A DNA stretch of 64,000 nt from Microbacterium sp. HD4P20. Its GTDB lineage: Bacteria; Actinomycetota; Actinomycetes; Actinomycetales; Microbacteriaceae. The notes under the pieces are model-generated. The model saw nothing but the letters and a program-made list of their open reading frames with translations. It was not told the DNA's origin and ran no database searches. The stretch is from assembly GCF_019449275.2 (NCBI RefSeq), contig NZ_JAHZQZ020000018.1, positions 62,001 through 126,000 of the forward strand, given 5' to 3'. This document shows, in pieces, positions 44,219 through 54,227 of this stretch (within the stretch, counting starts at the first letter, position 1; every line of letters begins with the position of its first letter). The translations under genes were made by a program, and so were the position numbers.

Positions 44219-44885
44219 TCTGCCGGCGGCGGCCGTGCCACGTCCGCACCTCGTACAGTCCCACCGCCGCCGCGTGACGCCGGGCGGCGGCCGCGCCCAC
44301 CTCGGCCCAGCGGAAGGGCAGGCTCGCGCGGCCGTCGGCGTCGACCAGCACACCGTCGAACCGGCGATCCCGGTTGGTCCGCGGGTGCGTCTCGACGGCG
44401 ATGCGCCCGCCGACCCGGACGAGCTGCGCGCAGCGAGCGAGGAGCGCGACCGGGTCTCCGCCGATCCCGATGTTCCCGTCCAGCAGGAGCGCACTGCCCC
44501 ACGCCCCTTCACGGGGCAGCGACTCGAACACCGAGCCGTGCACCGCATCGTGCCCGCGCGCGGTCGCGATGCCGATCGAGGCGTGCGACACATCGACCCC
44601 GAGCGCGCGGTGACCGGCGAGTCGTGCGGCGTGCAGCATGCGTCCCGGACCGCATCCGATATCGAGGATCGGGCCGGGCAGCTCGCCGACGAGGTGCCGT
44701 TCGAGCCTGCTCGGCTCTTTCAGGAACCGGCCCAGGTCGAGCGAGGTCTCGGCACCGCTGCGCACGTCGCGCAGCGTCACGTGCGATGCCCCGCCCCGCA
44801 GCGCCTGGTCGTAAGGCTCGCCGGGACCGGTGCCGAAGCGCGACGTGGGAGGGATGCCGGGGGCTCCGGCGGTGACGTGCGTCAT
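44196..44885 (-). CDS. Class I SAM-dependent methyltransferase
   Basis: 229 residues. Motif I is GPILDIGCGPGRMLHAARLAGH; the acidic residue after strand 2 is in ALGVDVSHA, and motif II/III are SALLLDGNIGIGGDP and LVRVGGRIAVETHP. The N-terminal part with PYDQALRGGASHVTLRDVRSG is common to methyltransferases of this glycosyltransferase cluster. Its ATG overlaps the upstream DUF2064 gene stop by 4 nt. Substrate unknown; a glycoside or lipid is plausible from context. Confidence 0.88.
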   Translation of the reverse strand: MTHVTAGAPGIPPTSRFGTGPGEPYDQALRGGASHVTLRDVRSGAETSLDLGRFLKEPSRLERHLVGELPGPILDIGCGPGRMLHAARLAGHRALGVDVSHASIGIATARGHDAVHGSVFESLPREGAWGSALLLDGNIGIGGDPVALLARCAQLVRVGGRIAVETHPRTNRDRRFDGVLVDADGRASLPFRWAEVGAAAARRHAAAVGLYEVRTWHGRRRQIIEFGVA

Positions 44886-45517
44886 GCGATCGCCTCCTCG
44901 GTCGAGAGCCTGCCGATCGTGCGCGCGAGCCGGCTGCCGGCCGGCATGGAGCGCAGCACGTGCTCGAGACTGGCCGCATCGTCGAGGTCGGTCATCGTTG
45001 CGAGGTCGCGCACACGCAGTCCCGCCTCGACCAGTCGTGCCCGCTGGCGCGCACCGGTGTCGGCACGCGACATCGGCACGCCGCGCACGAGGTCACCGCG
45101 CGGCTCGCGCAGCGCCAGCAGCCAGAAGCCGCCGTCCGCGGCCGGACCGAACCATGCGTCTACGTCGCCCGGCCACTCGCCCACGACGGCCGCGAGATCG
45201 GCGGCGGTGACCTGCGGCGTGTCCATGCCGATGACCACGGTGAAGCCGCGGCAACCGTCCAGTGCGGCGGCGATGCGATCGTCGAGGCCGCCGGGCGCCT
45301 GCGCGACGACCTCGAATGCGTCGCCGGCCGCGGGTGGGGCCGCGCCCTCGATGCACAGCACGCGCCGCTCGACGGTGAGCCCTTGAACCGTGGCGAGGGT
45401 GTCGTCGAGGGATGCCGCCGCGATGGCCGCGGCATCCGTCAGCGAATACGGGGGATGAAGGCGCGTCTTGACCCGCCCCGGCACGCACTCCTTCGCCATC
45501 ACCACGACGGTCGTCAT
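44882..45517 (-). CDS. DUF2064 / TIGR04282-type glycosyltransferase-like protein
   Basis: 211 residues of the GT-A fold. VVVMAKECVPGRVKTRLHPP is the signature start (PGxVKTRL); GFTVVIGMDTPQVTAADLAAVV supplies the metal-binding motif and DAWFGPAADGGFWLLALREPR the middle. Members are linked to arsenosugar-type biosynthesis in some bacteria, but in actinobacteria they lie in clusters like this one with no arsenic genes. Overlaps both neighbours by 4 nt. Confidence 0.88.
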   Translation of the reverse strand: MTTVVVMAKECVPGRVKTRLHPPYSLTDAAAIAAASLDDTLATVQGLTVERRVLCIEGAAPPAAGDAFEVVAQAPGGLDDRIAAALDGCRGFTVVIGMDTPQVTAADLAAVVGEWPGDVDAWFGPAADGGFWLLALREPRGDLVRGVPMSRADTGARQRARLVEAGLRVRDLATMTDLDDAASLEHVLRSMPAGSRLARTIGRLSTEEAIA

Positions 45518-46197
45518 GAGGCACGCTCCCGCAGCAGGCGAGACATGTCGGAGATGGCGATCATGGTGCCGCGCGCGGTGCCGGTCACCTTGGAGCGCCC
45601 GACGCGCGGGTGGTACGAGACGTCGACCTCGGCGATGCGCCACCCCGAGCGTGCCGCGCGCAGCACCATCTCGAGGGGGTAGCCGCTGCGGCGGTCCTGC
45701 AGTCCGAGGGCCAGCAGGTCGGTGCGACGGGCCGCCCGCAGCGGGCCGAGGTCATGCAACGCGGCACCGGTGCGCCGGCGCAGACTGCCGGCGAGATACG
45801 CGTTGGCGAGCCGGGCGTGCAGCGGCCACGCGCGCGGCGCGGTGGGGCGGCGCCGACCGAGCACGAGGTCGGCCGTGCCGGTGCGGATGGGTTCGCACAC
45901 GCGGTCCAGGTCGAGGGGGTCGAACGACCCGTCGCCATCGCAGAATGCCACGATCTCGGCGGTCGCCGCGCACAGTCCGGCGTGCGCCGCGGCTCCGAAG
46001 CCGCGCCGCGGCTCGTGGATCACCGTCGCCCCGAACGCGGCGGCGACTTCTGCCGTGGCATCCGTCGATCCGTTGTCGACCACGATCGGCCGGTAGCCGA
46101 GCGGCATCGCGCCCAGCAAGGCGGGGAGCGCTGCCGCCTCGTCGAGGCACGGCAGCACCACATCGACCGGCTGCGGCGCATCCATCGGTCCCGGCAT
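45514..46197 (-). CDS. Family 2 glycosyltransferase
   Basis: 227 residues. DVVLPCLDEAAALPALLGAMPLGYRPIVVDNGSTDAT is the nucleotide-sugar site, followed by EPRRGFGAAAHAGLCAATAEIVAFCDGDGSFDPLDL with the DxD-like CDGDGS. SYHPRVGRSKVTG near the end is typical of polyprenol-phosphate sugar synthases, so the product may be a lipid-linked sugar. It starts the coupled three-gene operon (GT2, DUF2064, methyltransferase). Confidence 0.92.
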   Translation of the reverse strand: MPGPMDAPQPVDVVLPCLDEAAALPALLGAMPLGYRPIVVDNGSTDATAEVAAAFGATVIHEPRRGFGAAAHAGLCAATAEIVAFCDGDGSFDPLDLDRVCEPIRTGTADLVLGRRRPTAPRAWPLHARLANAYLAGSLRRRTGAALHDLGPLRAARRTDLLALGLQDRRSGYPLEMVLRAARSGWRIAEVDVSYHPRVGRSKVTGTARGTMIAISDMSRLLRERAS

Positions 46198-46321
46198 GCC
46201 ACGAGGCTAGGCCGGGGTTGGCCGGCACGCGCCGGGGTTGACATTACGAACCCGGGACAACCCGCGCTGTGCCGCCGACGGCGCCCCCTGCCGCGCCGTG
46301 ACGCGCCTACCATTGGGCGAT

Positions 46322-47044
<723 letters not shown>

Positions 47045-47046
47045 CG

Positions 47047-48195
47047 ATGATCCCCCTCGCCGACCTGGCCGCCATCATAGGGGTGGCGCTCGCGTGCGCT
47101 CTGGTCGTCGGGGCGCTCGGCGCGGTGGCACTGCGCTTCGCCCGCCGGGCGCCGCTGTTCGTGCAGGTGGGGATCGTGGTGCTGACCGGCATGCTGTCGG
47201 TGGTGTCGGGCATGATCGCGGTGGCCCAGGCGATGTTCCTCTCGCCCCACGACCTGCAAGTCGGCATGTGGGTGGCCGGCGCGGCGACGCTCGCCTCGCT
47301 CGGGGTCGCGGTGATCCTGGGGCGTGCGTTCACGCGGCAGAGCGGGCAGCTGCTGCGCCTGACCGAGCAACTGGGCGAGGGTCGCCCGGTTTCGGGCACG
47401 ACCGGTCACGGCGCAAGCTCCGAGCTGTCGGCGCTCGAGGCGGAGCTGGCGCGCACCAGTCTGCGACTGCAGGCCGCGCGCGAAGAGGTCGAAGCGCTCG
47501 AGGCATCCCGTCGTGAGCTGATCGCATGGATCTCGCACGACCTGCGCACGCCCCTGGCGGGACTGCGCGCCATGGCCGAAGCGCTCGAAGACGGCATGGC
47601 CGAGGATCCGCACCGGTTCCATCGGCAGATGCGGTCGCAGGTCGACCACCTCTCCGACCTGGTCGACGACCTGTTCGAGCTCTCGAAGATCCAGTCGGGC
47701 AGGCTCGTGCTCTCGCTCGAGTCGGTGTCGCTGTACGACCTCGTGTCGGATGCCGTCGCCGAGCTGCATCCCCTCGCCCGCGCGCGCTCCATCTCGATCC
47801 GGGAGTCGCCGCGGCCCGATCTCGTCGTCAGGGGCGACGCCCGTGAGCTCTCGCGCGTCGTCGGCAATCTGCTGATGAACGCCATCGAGCACTCGCCGCC
47901 CGACAGCGAGATCCGCGTGATGACGTCGCTCGACGATGACGATCGGGCGATGCTGAGCGTGATCGACGCGGGCGGCGGCATCCCCGAGGATGAGCTGTCG
48001 AAGGTGTTCCTCGCGGGCTGGCGCGCCACCGTGTCGCGCACCCCCGAGCAGCTGTGGGGGCGCTCCGCGAACGCCGGGCTCGGGCTCGCGATCGCGCGCG
48101 GAATCGTTGAGGCCCACGACGGCGAGATCGACGTCCGCAACGAGGGCGACGGATGCCGCTTCGACGTGCGGCTGCCGGTGGCCGCGGCGGCCTGA
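47047..48195 (+). CDS. Sensor histidine kinase
   Basis: 382 residues. Three N-terminal helices (8-30, 37-60, 74-92) with little outside the membrane, a HAMP-like coiled linker, HisKA with His164 in WISHDLRTPLAGLRAM, and an ATPase domain (NLLMNAIEHS, DAGGGIPEDELSKVFLAGWRA, NAGLGLAIARGIVEAHDG). GGAGGAG overlaps the regulator stop and serves the ATG at 47047; GTG 47041 is an alternative. The small extracytoplasmic part suggests sensing inside the membrane. Confidence 0.92.
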   Translation: MIPLADLAAIIGVALACALVVGALGAVALRFARRAPLFVQVGIVVLTGMLSVVSGMIAVAQAMFLSPHDLQVGMWVAGAATLASLGVAVILGRAFTRQSGQLLRLTEQLGEGRPVSGTTGHGASSELSALEAELARTSLRLQAAREEVEALEASRRELIAWISHDLRTPLAGLRAMAEALEDGMAEDPHRFHRQMRSQVDHLSDLVDDLFELSKIQSGRLVLSLESVSLYDLVSDAVAELHPLARARSISIRESPRPDLVVRGDARELSRVVGNLLMNAIEHSPPDSEIRVMTSLDDDDRAMLSVIDAGGGIPEDELSKVFLAGWRATVSRTPEQLWGRSANAGLGLAIARGIVEAHDGEIDVRNEGDGCRFDVRLPVAAAA

Positions 48196-48257
48196 GCCGG
48201 CGGGGCTGACGGGGATCGCCCGGAGCGCGGCTGACGTCGTCTGCGTACGATCGAGGC

Positions 48258-49298
48258 ATGACGGATGCCTCTCTCGTACTCGTTGCCAACGCCGGTGACG
48301 GCAGCATCAGCACCTTCGGGTTCTCGGGCGGTGCACTGGAACACCTCGCGGTGACCGACGGACTCCCCGGCTGCTCAACGTTCGCGGTGGATTCGACCCG
48401 CGACCTCGTCTATGCGGGTGTGAAGGGGCGCACCGACGACGAGGGCGCGGGCATTCTGACTCTTCGCCTGCACCGCGACACCGGGCGGCTCGAGCCGCTG
48501 TCGCGACGGAACCTTCCCGACGGGGGCATGAACTACCTCGCATTGACACGCGACGGCGCCGGTCTGCTCGGCGCGTCGTACGGAGGCGGGTACGGGATCA
48601 GCTGCGCCGTGACCGACGGGGTCGTCGGTGAGCCGGTCTCCCGGATCGCGTTCCCGAACCTGCACTCGGTGCTGCCCAGCGCCGACGGCCGCTTCGCCTA
48701 CTTCGTCTCACTCGGCGCGGATCTGGTCGCTCAGTACGCGCTCGCCGACGACCTGCGCCTGGTGCCGCTGGTTCCCGAGACGGTGGCCGCGCCCGCCGGC
48801 AGTGGTCCGCGCCACCTCGTGCTGAATGAGGCACAGGATGCGGTCTATGTGCTGACCGAGTTCTCGGGCGAGGTGCTGCACTACGCGCGCGACACCGAGG
48901 CGGGAACGCTCCAGCTTCGAGACGCCGCCGACGCGTTCGACCCGTCGAAGGGGCTCGGGCACAGCCGCTTCGGAGCCGACCCGATGAAGGAGCACTTCAT
49001 CTGGGGCGCCGACATCCACGTCGCCGACGGGGGCCGTCGCCTGTGGTGCACCGAGCGCACCGAGAGCACGCTCGGGGCGGTGGCCGTCGCGGCCGACGGC
49101 TCGGTGTCGGCACCGGAGCGGTTCAGCACGACCGAGCCGCAGCCGCGGGGCTTTCACGTGAGCCCCGACGGGGCCTACCTGATCGCGGCGGGCGAGCGCT
49201 CGACCACCGTCTCGCTGTACACCGTCGACGGCGACCGCCTCGACCTGCGGCAGCGGGCCGAGACCGGCCGCGGGGCGAACTGGGTGCGCTTCGTCTGA
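48258..49298 (+). CDS. Lactonase family beta-propeller protein
   Basis: 346 residues of the seven-bladed 6-phosphogluconolactonase/Pgl-like family: repeated blades such as DSTRDLVYAGVKG, PNLHSVLPSADGRFAYFVSLGADLVAQY, GSGPRHLVLNEAQDAVYVLTEFSGEV and QPRGFHVSPDGAYLIAAGERSTTVSLY. Family members hydrolyse sugar lactones; whether it serves the pentose phosphate path is uncertain. Starts with ATG 48258 after a 62-nt gap from the kinase. Confidence 0.9.
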   Translation: MTDASLVLVANAGDGSISTFGFSGGALEHLAVTDGLPGCSTFAVDSTRDLVYAGVKGRTDDEGAGILTLRLHRDTGRLEPLSRRNLPDGGMNYLALTRDGAGLLGASYGGGYGISCAVTDGVVGEPVSRIAFPNLHSVLPSADGRFAYFVSLGADLVAQYALADDLRLVPLVPETVAAPAGSGPRHLVLNEAQDAVYVLTEFSGEVLHYARDTEAGTLQLRDAADAFDPSKGLGHSRFGADPMKEHFIWGADIHVADGGRRLWCTERTESTLGAVAVAADGSVSAPERFSTTEPQPRGFHVSPDGAYLIAAGERSTTVSLYTVDGDRLDLRQRAETGRGANWVRFV

Positions 49299-49448
49299 AT
49301 CCGTGCCCCCGGATGCGGCATACTCGGCGGGCACTCGAGCGTTGTAGAAGAGCATCATCGTCCGCCGCGCGGATGCGCCCGGACGACGTCGCGATCTGCC
49401 AAGCGTGCCCCGGCCACCCGCGGGCGCTGAGACGAAGGGGACCGACCA

Positions 49449-49661
49449 GTGAGCCCGGAGTACGACCTCTCGGCCTGGGAGGGCTATGCGATCGAACTCG
49501 CCCTCGCCTTCGGCGACACCCCGACGCGGGTCCGCGCCGTGCGCGTGGCGTACTACCAGCAGGGGTTCGACATCGATCTGATCTCGCAGGCGAGCGGCTT
49601 CCCGGCGTGGCGCGTGCGTCAGGCGATCCTCGCCGAGAAGCCGGATTCAGGGATGGAGTGA
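49449..49661 (+). CDS. Small protein with a possible HTH
   Basis: 70 residues ([61 protein letters not shown] and onward). The segment [19 protein letters not shown] looks like a helix-turn-helix. GTG start at 49449 with AAGGGGA upstream. Family unknown. It overlaps the convergent SDR gene by 15 nt. Confidence 0.65.
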   Translation: MSPEYDLSAWEGYAIELALAFGDTPTRVRAVRVAYYQQGFDIDLISQASGFPAWRVRQAILAEKPDSGME

Positions 49662-50588
49662 GTCGGCGATCTGCGCACCGACGAGGCGTTCGGATTCGTC
49701 CCACAGGCGGCGGGCGTCGTCCATGGCGGTCATCGGAGCCCAGAGCTGCCGGCGGGCGGGCGGTCCGCCGATCAGGCGCTTCGGGCCGTAGAACTCGTCG
49801 CCGAGAGCCTGCGGATCCGTCGCCGCCATCAGAGCCGGGAGTGCCGCGCTCTCCACGGTTCCGCTGACGCCCAGGCGTGACAGCATCCGGATCACCCGGC
49901 GTCCGCCGACTTCGCGTGGACGCCCCAGCGAGGGCTGGGCCGCCAGCAGGTTGGTGGGCGAGACGCCGGGATGCGACAGGTTGCTGGTGATGCCCCAGCC
50001 TTCGTGCCGGCTGCGCGCGTCGAGCTCGCGGGCGAAGAGCGCGACCGCGATCTTGGACTGCGTGTACGCCTTCATGCCGTCGTACGTCTTCTCCCAGTTG
50101 AGGTCGTTCCAGTTGATGCCGCCGCTGCGCGCCGCGATGCTGGTCTGATGCGTCACGCGGGCGCGTCCCTGCCGCAGCAGCGGCAGCAGGCCGAGCGTGA
50201 GGGCGAAATGGCCCAGGTGATTCGTGCCGAACTGCAGCTCGAAGCCGTCCTTCGTGAGCTGCCGGTTGGGCGGGGTCATGACGCCGGCGTTGTTGATGAG
50301 GATGTCGATCGGGCGGCCCTCGCTCCGCAGGGTATCGACCAGCGCCGCCACGGACTGCAGCGACGACAGGTCGAGCGCGCGGGTCGAGACCGCGGCGTCG
50401 GGCGCCTGTCGACGGATGCCGTCGGCCGCGGCCTCGCCCTTGGCGGGAGTGCGCACGGGCATGATCACTTCGGCGCCTGCGAGAGCGAGGCGCGAGGCGA
50501 TGACCTGCCCGATCCCGTCGCTGGCGCCGGTCACGACGGCGAGTCTGCCGTTCAGGTCGGGAATCCGGATGCCGGGAGTACGAGTCAT
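49647..50588 (-). CDS. Short-chain dehydrogenase/reductase
   Basis: 313-residue classical SDR related to retinol dehydrogenase/WW-domain oxidoreductase types. NAD(P) loop [21 protein letters not shown] in [13 protein letters not shown], catalytic Ser and Tyr-x3-Lys in [12 protein letters not shown] and [15 protein letters not shown]. Substrate unknown. It follows the XRE regulator on the same strand with a 130-nt gap, a frequent regulator-target arrangement. Confidence 0.92.
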   Translation of the reverse strand: MTRTPGIRIPDLNGRLAVVTGASDGIGQVIASRLALAGAEVIMPVRTPAKGEAAADGIRRQAPDAAVSTRALDLSSLQSVAALVDTLRSEGRPIDILINNAGVMTPPNRQLTKDGFELQFGTNHLGHFALTLGLLPLLRQGRARVTHQTSIAARSGGINWNDLNWEKTYDGMKAYTQSKIAVALFARELDARSRHEGWGITSNLSHPGVSPTNLLAAQPSLGRPREVGGRRVIRMLSRLGVSGTVESAALPALMAATDPQALGDEFYGPKRLIGGPPARRQLWAPMTAMDDARRLWDESERLVGAQIADSLHP

Positions 50589-50718
50589 GGCGATGGCCCT
50601 TCAGGTCGGGGGATTGGTGCCTTCTCGACCATGCTCGAGCGTTCTCGCGGGCGCGTTCAGTGCCCGCTCATCCACTGATCGCCAGTCCACCCCTCGCGGG
50701 TGCGGGCTGGGTATGCCG

Positions 50719-51558
50719 TCAGCGGAGGGTCTGCGACCCGATCACGGCGAGCAGCTGGAGCTTTTCGTAGCTCTCGCTTCCGGGCGCGGCCGTGTAGACG
50801 AGCAGGCGATGGGACTGCTCGGGGTCGAGCAGGGTCTGGCAGTGCAGTTCGAGCGCCCCGACCTCGGGATGGTGGAACCGTTTGACGTCGGGCGGTCGCA
50901 GGCCGACTTCGTGCGCGTCCCACAGTTCACGGAACTCCGTGCTCTCGGCGACGAGCAGGCCGGCGAGGTACGCGGGGCGTGACTCGGGTCCGCGGACGGT
51001 GACGAGTTCTCGCAGTCCTGCCGCGTACACGCGCGACAGCATCCGCCGCTCATCCGGCGGATAGGGAGCGCGTGCCTGCGGGTCGGTGAACCAGCGGTAG
51101 CCGATGCTGCGGTCCAGGCCCTCGCGGTGCCGCGCGTCGCCGAGCAGCGCCACCCCCAGGGGTGACTGGCGCAGGGTCTCGCCGAGCTCGGTGACGATCT
51201 CGGCGGGAGTGTCGGGCAGGCGGTCGAGGATACGCAGCAGGCCCGGGCTGATGTGCTCGCTCGACGGCCCGCGCGCCGGCGGGTTGTGGCCGGCGAGGCG
51301 GAACACGTGGTCGCGCTCGTCGAGCGACAGATGGAGGCCTTGCGCGATTGCGGCGATCATCTGTTCCGACGGCTGCGGCCCGGTCGCCCGCTCCAGGCGC
51401 GCGTAGTAGTCGGTCGACATGTGGCACAGCGCGGCGACCTCTTCGCGACGCAGTCCGCCGGTTCGCCGGCGCGGTCCGCGCGAGAGTCCGACGTCTTCGG
51501 GCTGCAGCGACTCGCGCCGTCGCCGCAGGAAGTCGGCCAGCCCCTCGCGATCGATCAT
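50719..51558 (-). CDS. XRE family regulator with MmyB-like ligand domain
   Basis: 279 residues. N-terminal HTH: LADFLRRRRESLQPEDVGLSRGPRRRTGGLRREEVAALCHMSTDYYARLERATGPQPSEQMIAAIA. The C-terminal 180 residues match the MmyB-like ligand-binding domain, a PAS-like fold binding fatty-acid-like molecules (SPLGVALLGDARHREGLDRSIGYRWFTDPQAR). It probably controls the SDR downstream. Confidence 0.92.
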   Translation of the reverse strand: MIDREGLADFLRRRRESLQPEDVGLSRGPRRRTGGLRREEVAALCHMSTDYYARLERATGPQPSEQMIAAIAQGLHLSLDERDHVFRLAGHNPPARGPSSEHISPGLLRILDRLPDTPAEIVTELGETLRQSPLGVALLGDARHREGLDRSIGYRWFTDPQARAPYPPDERRMLSRVYAAGLRELVTVRGPESRPAYLAGLLVAESTEFRELWDAHEVGLRPPDVKRFHHPEVGALELHCQTLLDPEQSHRLLVYTAAPGSESYEKLQLLAVIGSQTLR

Positions 51559-51769
51559 CGCCCGTCTCCTCGTCCGCCGGTTCGCCGGGTGCGCCCGATC
51601 CTCGTGACCTTCCTACCGCGCCCGGCCGTTGCCAGCCAGGCATTGCCGATCCACCTCTCCGACCAGTGGCCCGGTCGGCCGGTGCGGAACTGGAACCAGG
51701 CTGCGTCACCCTACCGGGTGAAAGTCAAGCCGCTCGTTTCGCTTTGGCGTCGGTGTCAGGATGCGGGGC

Positions 51770-51916
51770 ATGAGCACACCAGATGACCAGATCGATGGTC
51801 CGATCGGAAAGCCGAGCCAGGCCGAGGGCGAAGACCCGGATCGCACCGAAGACCACACTCCGCTTCCCGCTGAGGGTCACCCCTCACAGGCGGAAGGCGA
51901 CGACCCGGACGAGTAG
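51770..51916 (+). CDS. 48-residue acidic small protein
   Basis: ATG 51770 to TAG 51916. The product (MSTPDDQIDGPIGKP and on) is hydrophilic, with two near-copies of PSQAEGxDPD, one in the middle and one at the very end. The bias for G/C in third positions and the repeat support real coding. No family known. An ATG at 51761 in the same frame is an alternative start. Confidence 0.55.
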   Translation: MSTPDDQIDGPIGKPSQAEGEDPDRTEDHTPLPAEGHPSQAEGDDPDE

Positions 51917-51928
51917 CCCCGGCGGGAC

Positions 51929-52822
51929 TCATGAGGATTCGCGGAGCACCTCCACGATCCGCGACCAGCCGTCGGCTCCGTGTCCACGCTCGACGGCCTC
52001 TCGCGCGAGGTCGCGCATGAGCGTCGGCAGGCCCGGGTCGACGCCGGCGTCACGGCTGGTCTCGACCATGTGGGTGAGGGCGGAGAGCTCCATCGCGAGG
52101 TTGTCCTCGTTTCCGGGGTACTCGCCGCGGTCGGTGTCTGCGGCGAGCCCGCGGAACGTATCGGGGAGGATGTCGAGCATCGAGTTGGCCCAGGGGACGA
52201 AGTCGGCGGCCGACAACCCGTTCGCGGTGACGACCGCTGCAGCGTGAAGGAACGCCGTCATGCCGGTGAAGAACACCTCGAGCATGGCGGTGTCGAGGAC
52301 GGACGCCATCCCCGGGTCGGTGCCGACGAACGGCGAGCGCGGTGCCAATACCTCGAGAGTGGATCGGGCCGCCTCGAGGAGATCTTGGCGACCGCTGTAG
52401 AGGATGAGCGCATCCGGTGTGCCGATCACCGGCGTCGGCACCATGATCGCCCCGATCAGCAGGTCGATTCCTCTGGTCTCGGCCCATTCCTGGGTCCTTC
52501 TGGCCTCGCCCGGCGTGGACGAAGCGAAGACCACGACGGTGCGCCCGGCGAGGGCCTCGGGTGGCACCTCATCGAGCAGTTCTCGGGTGGAGGCATGGTC
52601 GCGCAGGCACGTGATCACCAGATCGGATGCCGCGACCGCGGCGGCGGCATCCGGCGCGATCACGGCACCGGCGTGCTCGAGGGGTCGTGCCTTCGATTCA
52701 GTCCGGTTCCAGACGGTGGTCGTCGTGCCGGCGCTCAGGAGCGCTTGCGCGAGCGCGCTGCCCATGGGGCCGAGACCGAGGACCGAGACAGTGGGAGTGG
52801 GGGTATCGAGATCGTTCGTCAC
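51929..52822 (-). CDS. NAD(P)-dependent oxidoreductase, beta-hydroxyacid dehydrogenase family
   Basis: 297 residues. N-terminal Rossmann loop VSVLGLGPMGSALAQALLSAG, then WNRTESKARPL, LVITCLRDHAS, and the middle helix region with MVPTPVIGTPDALILYSG; typical of imine reductase/3-hydroxyisobutyrate-type enzymes. The catalytic Lys usual in hydroxyacid enzymes is not evident in the NGLSAADFVPWANSML region, which fits imine-reductase-like members better. GTG start at 52822. Divergent from an HxlR-family regulator (52907), probably its controller. Confidence 0.85.
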   Translation of the reverse strand: MTNDLDTPTPTVSVLGLGPMGSALAQALLSAGTTTTVWNRTESKARPLEHAGAVIAPDAAAAVAASDLVITCLRDHASTRELLDEVPPEALAGRTVVVFASSTPGEARRTQEWAETRGIDLLIGAIMVPTPVIGTPDALILYSGRQDLLEAARSTLEVLAPRSPFVGTDPGMASVLDTAMLEVFFTGMTAFLHAAAVVTANGLSAADFVPWANSMLDILPDTFRGLAADTDRGEYPGNEDNLAMELSALTHMVETSRDAGVDPGLPTLMRDLAREAVERGHGADGWSRIVEVLRESS

Positions 52823-52906
52823 ATTCTCAGTCTCAAGATGCCCCCCGAAGCCGCAAGTACCCACTATTTTGTTCCATACCCACCTTTCGGTAAGGAGTGT
52901 CGTGCG

Positions 52907-53254
52907 ATGGCCGACTTCGTATGCGGACTGGATGCTGCGGTCGCCGTTGTGGGAGGCAAGTGGAAGCCGCTGATCCTGTGGGCTCTGGCGGAGGAGCCTC
53001 GTCGCACCGGTGAGCTGCGGCGCGAGCTTCCCGACGTCTCGGAGAAGATGCTGACCCAGCACCTGCGCGAGCTCGAGCGCGACGGCGTCGTCCATCGCGA
53101 AGTGCACCGGGAGGTGCCGCCCAAGGTCGTCTACAGTCTGACCCCCGCCGGCGCCGCGCTGGAGTTGGCCCTGCGGCCGCTCGGGGACTGGGGTGATGAC
53201 AACATGGAGGCGATCTCGGCGGCCCGGGCGCCCCTCAGACCCGCGGAGTCTTAG
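52907..53254 (+). CDS. HxlR family transcriptional regulator
   Basis: 115-residue winged helix: CGLDAAVAVVGGKWKPLILWALAEEPRRTGELRRELPDVSEKMLTQHLRELERDGVVHREVHREVPPKVVYSLTPAG. All HxlR landmarks are present (GGKWKxLIL, SxKMLTxxLRELExDGL, PPxVxYxLTxxG). AAGGAG 10 nt before the ATG. Shares an 84-nt divergent region with the oxidoreductase gene. The 3' end overlaps the convergent membrane-protein gene by 20 nt. Confidence 0.95.
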   Translation: MADFVCGLDAAVAVVGGKWKPLILWALAEEPRRTGELRRELPDVSEKMLTQHLRELERDGVVHREVHREVPPKVVYSLTPAGAALELALRPLGDWGDDNMEAISAARAPLRPAES

Positions 53255-53702
53255 GTCGAATCACCGCATGGATGCCCCACGCGATGAGTCCGCCGACCGC
53301 CCCGATCAGCGTCCCCGTGACAAGTCCGCTGAACACGGCTGCGATTCTCGGAATGAGCAGGCCGGCGCCGCTGTCGCCCAAGGAGGGCGGGCTTCCATCG
53401 AATGCGAAGTTCCACAGGAGCTGATGGGTGATCACGAGCATGACGCCGAAGAAGACGCCGATCATGAGGACGGTGACGAAGGGGCGTGGGACCTTCTTGG
53501 CTACCGCCACGGTGATCCACACGGCGACGGGAGCCAGTGCCAGGATCCATGCGGCCGGCTGCCCCTCCTCGATGATGTGGAGATCGTGCAGGATCACTCG
53601 GGGGACGCCGAGGGCGGCGAGGCCGACGAGGGCCAGGACGGGGAGTCCGAGGGGATGCCGACGGACGGCGGGAGTGGGGTTCGGAGGCGCGTTGTCTGTC
53701 AT
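53235..53702 (-). CDS. Four-helix membrane protein, paralogue 1
   Basis: 155 residues with helices PLGLPVLALVGLAALGV, WILALAPVAVWITVAVA, PFVTVLMIGVFFGVMLVITHQLL and AAVFSGLVTGTLIGAVGGLIAWGI. VPRPFVTVLMIGVFFGVMLVIT matches VPRPVITLTLSGVLSGALLIAT of the next gene in position and pattern. No known family. ATG 53702. Confidence 0.75.
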   Translation of the reverse strand: MTDNAPPNPTPAVRRHPLGLPVLALVGLAALGVPRVILHDLHIIEEGQPAAWILALAPVAVWITVAVAKKVPRPFVTVLMIGVFFGVMLVITHQLLWNFAFDGSPPSLGDSGAGLLIPRIAAVFSGLVTGTLIGAVGGLIAWGIHAVIRPKTPRV

Positions 53703-53795
53703 GGGGCCCACCGTAGGAGTCGCCTCGAGCGGCAGTCGTCCTCTCGGGAGCGACACCTGAGTCGTGCGGCGACGACACCCCGGTCGCTCGATGCG

Positions 53796-54227
53796 TCACG
53801 CACGTCGGCGCCGCGCCCGCTGGATGGCCGCGGCGCCGGCGCCGGCGAGGGCTCCGAGACCGGCAGCACGAGTGACCTCGATGGCGCCCGCGGTGACGTT
53901 CAGGCCGACGCCGTAATCGGGCCATTCACCGACGAGTACCGTCGTCGCGATGAGCAACGCGCCGGAGAGGACCCCTGACAGGGTGAGGGTGATCACAGGT
54001 CGCGGTACGTCGCCGAACCCGGCGCCCAGCATCCAGACCAGCAGAGTTCCGACGAGCGCGACCAGCGCCGTGCCGAGGTCCCCGATCACCGCTTCCATCC
54101 TCATGAGGCGCAGTACCGGCCAGAACAGTCCGAGCGTGCCGAAGCCGATCACGGACGCCCAGCTGATCCGGCCACGGACGGGTATCGGAGGAGTCGCCGG
54201 GCGCGGCGGCGGGTCGACGTGGGTCAT
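53796..54227 (-). CDS. Four-helix membrane protein, paralogue 2
   Basis: 143 residues with helices SWASVIGFGTLGLFWPVL, LGTALVALVGTLLVWMLGAGF, VITLTLSGVLSGALLIATTVL and AGLGALAGAGAAAIQ. Related to the preceding paralogue, 93 nt away and on the same strand, so a tandem duplication is likely. ATG 54227. The 274-nt gap to the GNAT gene at 54502 must hold promoters for both directions; I see no clear boxes. Confidence 0.75.
   Translation of the reverse strand: MTHVDPPPRPATPPIPVRGRISWASVIGFGTLGLFWPVLRLMRMEAVIGDLGTALVALVGTLLVWMLGAGFGDVPRPVITLTLSGVLSGALLIATTVLVGEWPDYGVGLNVTAGAIEVTRAAGLGALAGAGAAAIQRARRRRA

Noticed and set aside
44882-45517. Arsenosugar biosynthesis
   Set aside because: The DUF2064 family name suggests it, but no ArsM, ArsS or other arsenic gene is in the window.
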